From: Oscillospiraceae bacterium | GTDB taxonomy: Bacteria > Bacillota > Clostridia > Saccharofermentanales > Saccharofermentanaceae | Assembly: GCA_902767145.1 (NCBI GenBank) | Contig: CACXGG010000012.1 | Location: 1 to 6,207 of the forward strand | Direction: 5' to 3' | Length of the DNA stretch: 6,207 nucleotides | In this document: piece by piece, positions 4,794 through 6,207 of the stretch | How positions within the stretch are numbered: the stretch's first letter is position 1 | How the letters are laid out: every line of letters starts with the position of its first letter | Notes under the pieces: model-generated | What the model was told of the DNA's origin: nothing | Databases searched by the model: none | The model's input: the letters and a program-made list of their open reading frames with translations, nothing else | Program-made: the position numbers and the translations under genes

Positions 4794-5345
4794 ATGAACA
4801 CCACAAACGGACTTATCGCAGAACAGTCAAAGAAGACCATCGCCAATGCTCTGCTCAAGGTAATGGAGATATACGATTATAAAGAGATCACTATAACCCA
4901 GATCGCACAGGAAGCCCGGGTATCCAGAAAGACTTTCTACCGCCATTTCAGTGACAAGGACGAAGTCCTTAAGCACCTGTTCGGTTCTCTGTATCAGGAA
5001 TGCCTGTTGACGATAACAGAAAAAGGAATACACCATTACTGGGATGTGGTACAGTGCTTCTTCGACTTCTGGGAAAAACATGCAGAAACACTTACCCTCA
5101 TAAAGCAGAGTGATCTCCTTCCCCAGCTGTTCGATGAGTCATACGGAAGGTCGTTTGAAGTATTCAGATATGTAAAGACTGCAGAACTTCCACAAACCTA
5201 TAAAGCCCAGCTACCCTATCTTCTCGCATACAGTATTGGCGGCATGAATTCCATGCTGATCAAATGGATAGAGAACGGGATGAGTGTACCGTCTTCTTCG
5301 ATCATTTCATGCCTGCTGGAAGGATTCAGTTCGGAGATGCTGTAA
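4794..5345 (+). CDS. TetR/AcrR family transcriptional regulator (183 aa)
   Basis: This is a cytoplasmic DNA-binding repressor-type protein. Its N-terminal helix-turn-helix covers about residues 15-60: ANALLKVMEI, then ITITQIAQEA, and the recognition region RVSRKTFYRHFSDKDEVL, the classic TetR signature with F48, Y49 and F52. The rest is the helical ligand-binding and dimerisation domain, ending with the YSIGGMNSMLIKWIENG helix frequent in Clostridia TetR proteins of the DhaS-like type; the ligand is unknown. I chose the ATG at 4794 over the one at 4776 because only it has a ribosome binding site; the longer form would add six residues. It is divergent from the flavodoxin/MutS-like operon across 118 bases, so it probably controls that operon and itself. 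Its 3' end overlaps a decayed hydrolase reading frame on the other strand. Confidence 0.92.
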   Translation: MNTTNGLIAEQSKKTIANALLKVMEIYDYKEITITQIAQEARVSRKTFYRHFSDKDEVLKHLFGSLYQECLLTITEKGIHHYWDVVQCFFDFWEKHAETLTLIKQSDLLPQLFDESYGRSFEVFRYVKTAELPQTYKAQLPYLLAYSIGGMNSMLIKWIENGMSVPSSSIISCLLEGFSSEML

Positions 5346-5498
5346 AAAAGGATCGATCGCTGCATTGACCGCTTCCGGATTATCATCATTTGAATTATGG
5401 GCAGCGTCTTCTATCCAGGTTATGGGAACACCTATATCCTCCGACCACTGTCTGTTATAGCTCTTTACCTTTCCGGTCTTATCCTGTCCATCTATAGA
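5307..5498 (-). pseudogene. 3' remnant of an alpha/beta hydrolase gene
   Basis: Between the TetR and acetyltransferase genes, the minus strand holds an open frame without any ATG, GTG or TTG start. It reads GQDKTGKVKSYNRQW, then GVPITWIEDAAHNSN and DDNPEAVNAAIDPFL. This is the C-terminal end of an alpha/beta hydrolase: a G-x-D-K-T-G-K-V-K segment near the catalytic acid, and the AAHNSN-x-DNPE motif whose histidine is the usual catalytic one. The nucleophile serine and the whole N-terminal part are missing. The family-like sequence begins at about 5490, at the stop codon of the acetyltransferase gene (5492-5494), so a deletion or rearrangement seems to have joined the two. The frame runs on to a TGA at 5307-5309, overlapping the TetR 3' end by 39 bases. 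A functional gene is very unlikely. Confidence 0.8.
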
Positions 5499-5953
5499 TC
5501 CAGCTTCATAAAAACATCAGCATAGCTGTTATCATTATACCTTTCGCAGTCAGCAAAGCCACACTTTTCATAGAGCTTTCTGGCATCTTTATACTGTGAC
5601 ATGGAATCAAGAACTATGGTCCGGAAGCCACACATTCGCGCCTCACTAATAACTGCTTCCATCAGATGTCTTCCCAGGCCCTGCCCTCTGAATCTCTTAT
5701 CGAGGTACAGCGCCTTGAGCTCAGCTGTACTGTCATCGAGCTTCTTCAGGGCAGCCGTACCCACCACCTGATCGTCTGTTGTAAGACAGTAGAACACTTC
5801 GAAAGACTTTCCGATATCTTTATAGAAACCGTGTCTTCCCTCAGGTTCGAACTTCTTGCCCAGTTCGGCAAAACACGTATCCGTAAAATCGAATACGCCC
5901 TGCTTAAGGTCATCGCTGTATGGCACTAACACCGGCTTTTCAATAAGACTCAT
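5492..5953 (-). CDS. GNAT family N-acetyltransferase (153 aa)
   Basis: A second, unrelated-looking single-domain GNAT enzyme that would use acetyl-CoA in the cytoplasm; the substrate is unknown. The acetyl-CoA loop is R-G-Q-G-L-G (89-94) after the strand AELKALYLD (77-85). The end carries the standard YEKCGF (128-133) and a final beta strand, ADVFMKLDL. Length and both ends are normal, so the gene is intact although a decayed hydrolase starts at its stop codon. The ATG at 5951-5953 is served by AAGGTGA, in which the TGA is also the stop of the upstream DUF5680 gene; only four bases separate stop and start. That is close translational coupling, so the two are co-expressed. No terminator is visible after it. 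Confidence 0.9.
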   Translation of the reverse strand: MSLIEKPVLVPYSDDLKQGVFDFTDTCFAELGKKFEPEGRHGFYKDIGKSFEVFYCLTTDDQVVGTAALKKLDDSTAELKALYLDKRFRGQGLGRHLMEAVISEARMCGFRTIVLDSMSQYKDARKLYEKCGFADCERYNDNSYADVFMKLDL

Positions 5954-5957
5954 CAGA

Positions 5958-6207
5958 TCACCTTAACGTTCCGCCATGAAATACACATTCATAGACTTTT
6001 AAGTCACCATGATAGATCTCTTCATATCCCTGAAACCAGCTGAAGTCACCTGTTACCTTACATCTGTAAGTATATTCTCCGGACTGGTAGAGTTCAGGGC
6101 CCCTGTAAGGCATCTTCCTGTCTGCTGCCCTCAGGGATTCTTTCAGGAAGTTTCCGCTGAAGCCGTCAGATAAGACCCTTCCCATATAGTTCATGGCATA
6201 GACGGCG
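5958..6207 (-). CDS. DUF5680-domain protein, C-terminal part (runs off right edge)
   Basis: The frame is open to the window edge and ends in TGA at 5958-5960. The visible 82 residues (AVYAMNYMGRVL, then FSGNFLKESLRAA, YRGPELYQ, GEYTYRC, GDFSWFQGYEEIYH and YECVFHGG) match, from memory, the conserved pattern of DUF5680. This domain of unknown function is found alone or after an N-terminal helix-turn-helix in Bacillota. The ATG at 6192-6194 is internal: the family sequence P/A-V-x-A-M-N-Y continues upstream of it and no ribosome binding site precedes it, so the true start lies outside. It could be a small stand-alone protein or the end of an XRE-type regulator. It is coupled to the acetyltransferase gene four bases downstream. 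Confidence 0.82.
   Translation of the reverse strand, partial: AVYAMNYMGRVLSDGFSGNFLKESLRAADRKMPYRGPELYQSGEYTYRCKVTGDFSWFQGYEEIYHGDLKVYECVFHGGTLR

Noticed and set aside
5351..5358. GATCGATC self-complementary octamer
   Set aside because: Too short and isolated to be an operator or recombination site; it falls within the hydrolase remnant frame.
5358..5406. CGCTGC ... GCAGCG inverted repeat after the TetR gene, as a possible terminator
   Set aside because: The arms are six bases with a loop of about 37 bases and no T-run follows; the sequence is explained as hydrolase remnant.
6192..6194. ATG as the start of a 78-residue DUF5680 protein
   Set aside because: Family-like sequence continues in frame upstream to the window edge and there is no ribosome binding site, so the Met is internal.

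Overview
The window looks like chromosomal DNA from a Bacillota (Clostridia) bacterium, most likely Lachnospiraceae-like. This rests on strong AGGAGG-type ribosome binding sites, tightly packed small genes, and the families present: an EFR1-type flavodoxin/ferredoxin, a MutS-related ATPase, a short Crp/Fnr regulator, a DUF5680 protein and a probable TIGR04076 protein. It is an inference from family content and style; no marker gene is present. No tRNA, rRNA, CRISPR array, insertion sequence or phage gene is visible.

Layout, left to right. (1) Minus strand, 1-632: the first 18 codons of a probable TIGR04076 protein, a GNAT acetyltransferase gene just upstream of it, and a possible 33-codon ORF whose end carries the acetyltransferase ribosome binding site. 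(2) 752-1360, minus: a Crp/Fnr-family regulator. About 100 bases upstream is a perfect TTGAC-N4-GTCAA palindrome, which fits the FNR-like E-x-x-S-R recognition helix of the protein itself. (3) 1482-1528: a strong intrinsic terminator. (4) 1567-4675, minus: a three-gene operon transcribed right to left. It encodes an EFR1-like flavodoxin plus two 4Fe-4S clusters, a MutS-related ATPase without a mismatch-recognition domain, and a two-helix membrane protein with a charged cytoplasmic tail. (5) 4676-4793: a compact divergent control region with overlapping promoters and repeated GGTAAC-type half-sites. (6) 4794-5345, plus: a TetR-family regulator, the likely controller of the divergent operon. (7) 5307-about 5498, minus: a start-less 3' remnant of an alpha/beta hydrolase. 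(8) 5492-6207, minus: a second GNAT acetyltransferase behind a DUF5680 protein that runs off the right edge.

The most coherent functional unit is the TetR / flavodoxin-ferredoxin / MutS-like ATPase / membrane protein cluster. It has one near-consensus promoter at its head and one strong terminator at its end. What a redox carrier, a MutS-like ATPase and a small membrane protein do together is not known to me; the association is seen, the function is not. The rest is ordinary small accessory and regulatory genes, plus one decayed gene that appears not to have been a separate ORF for some time.
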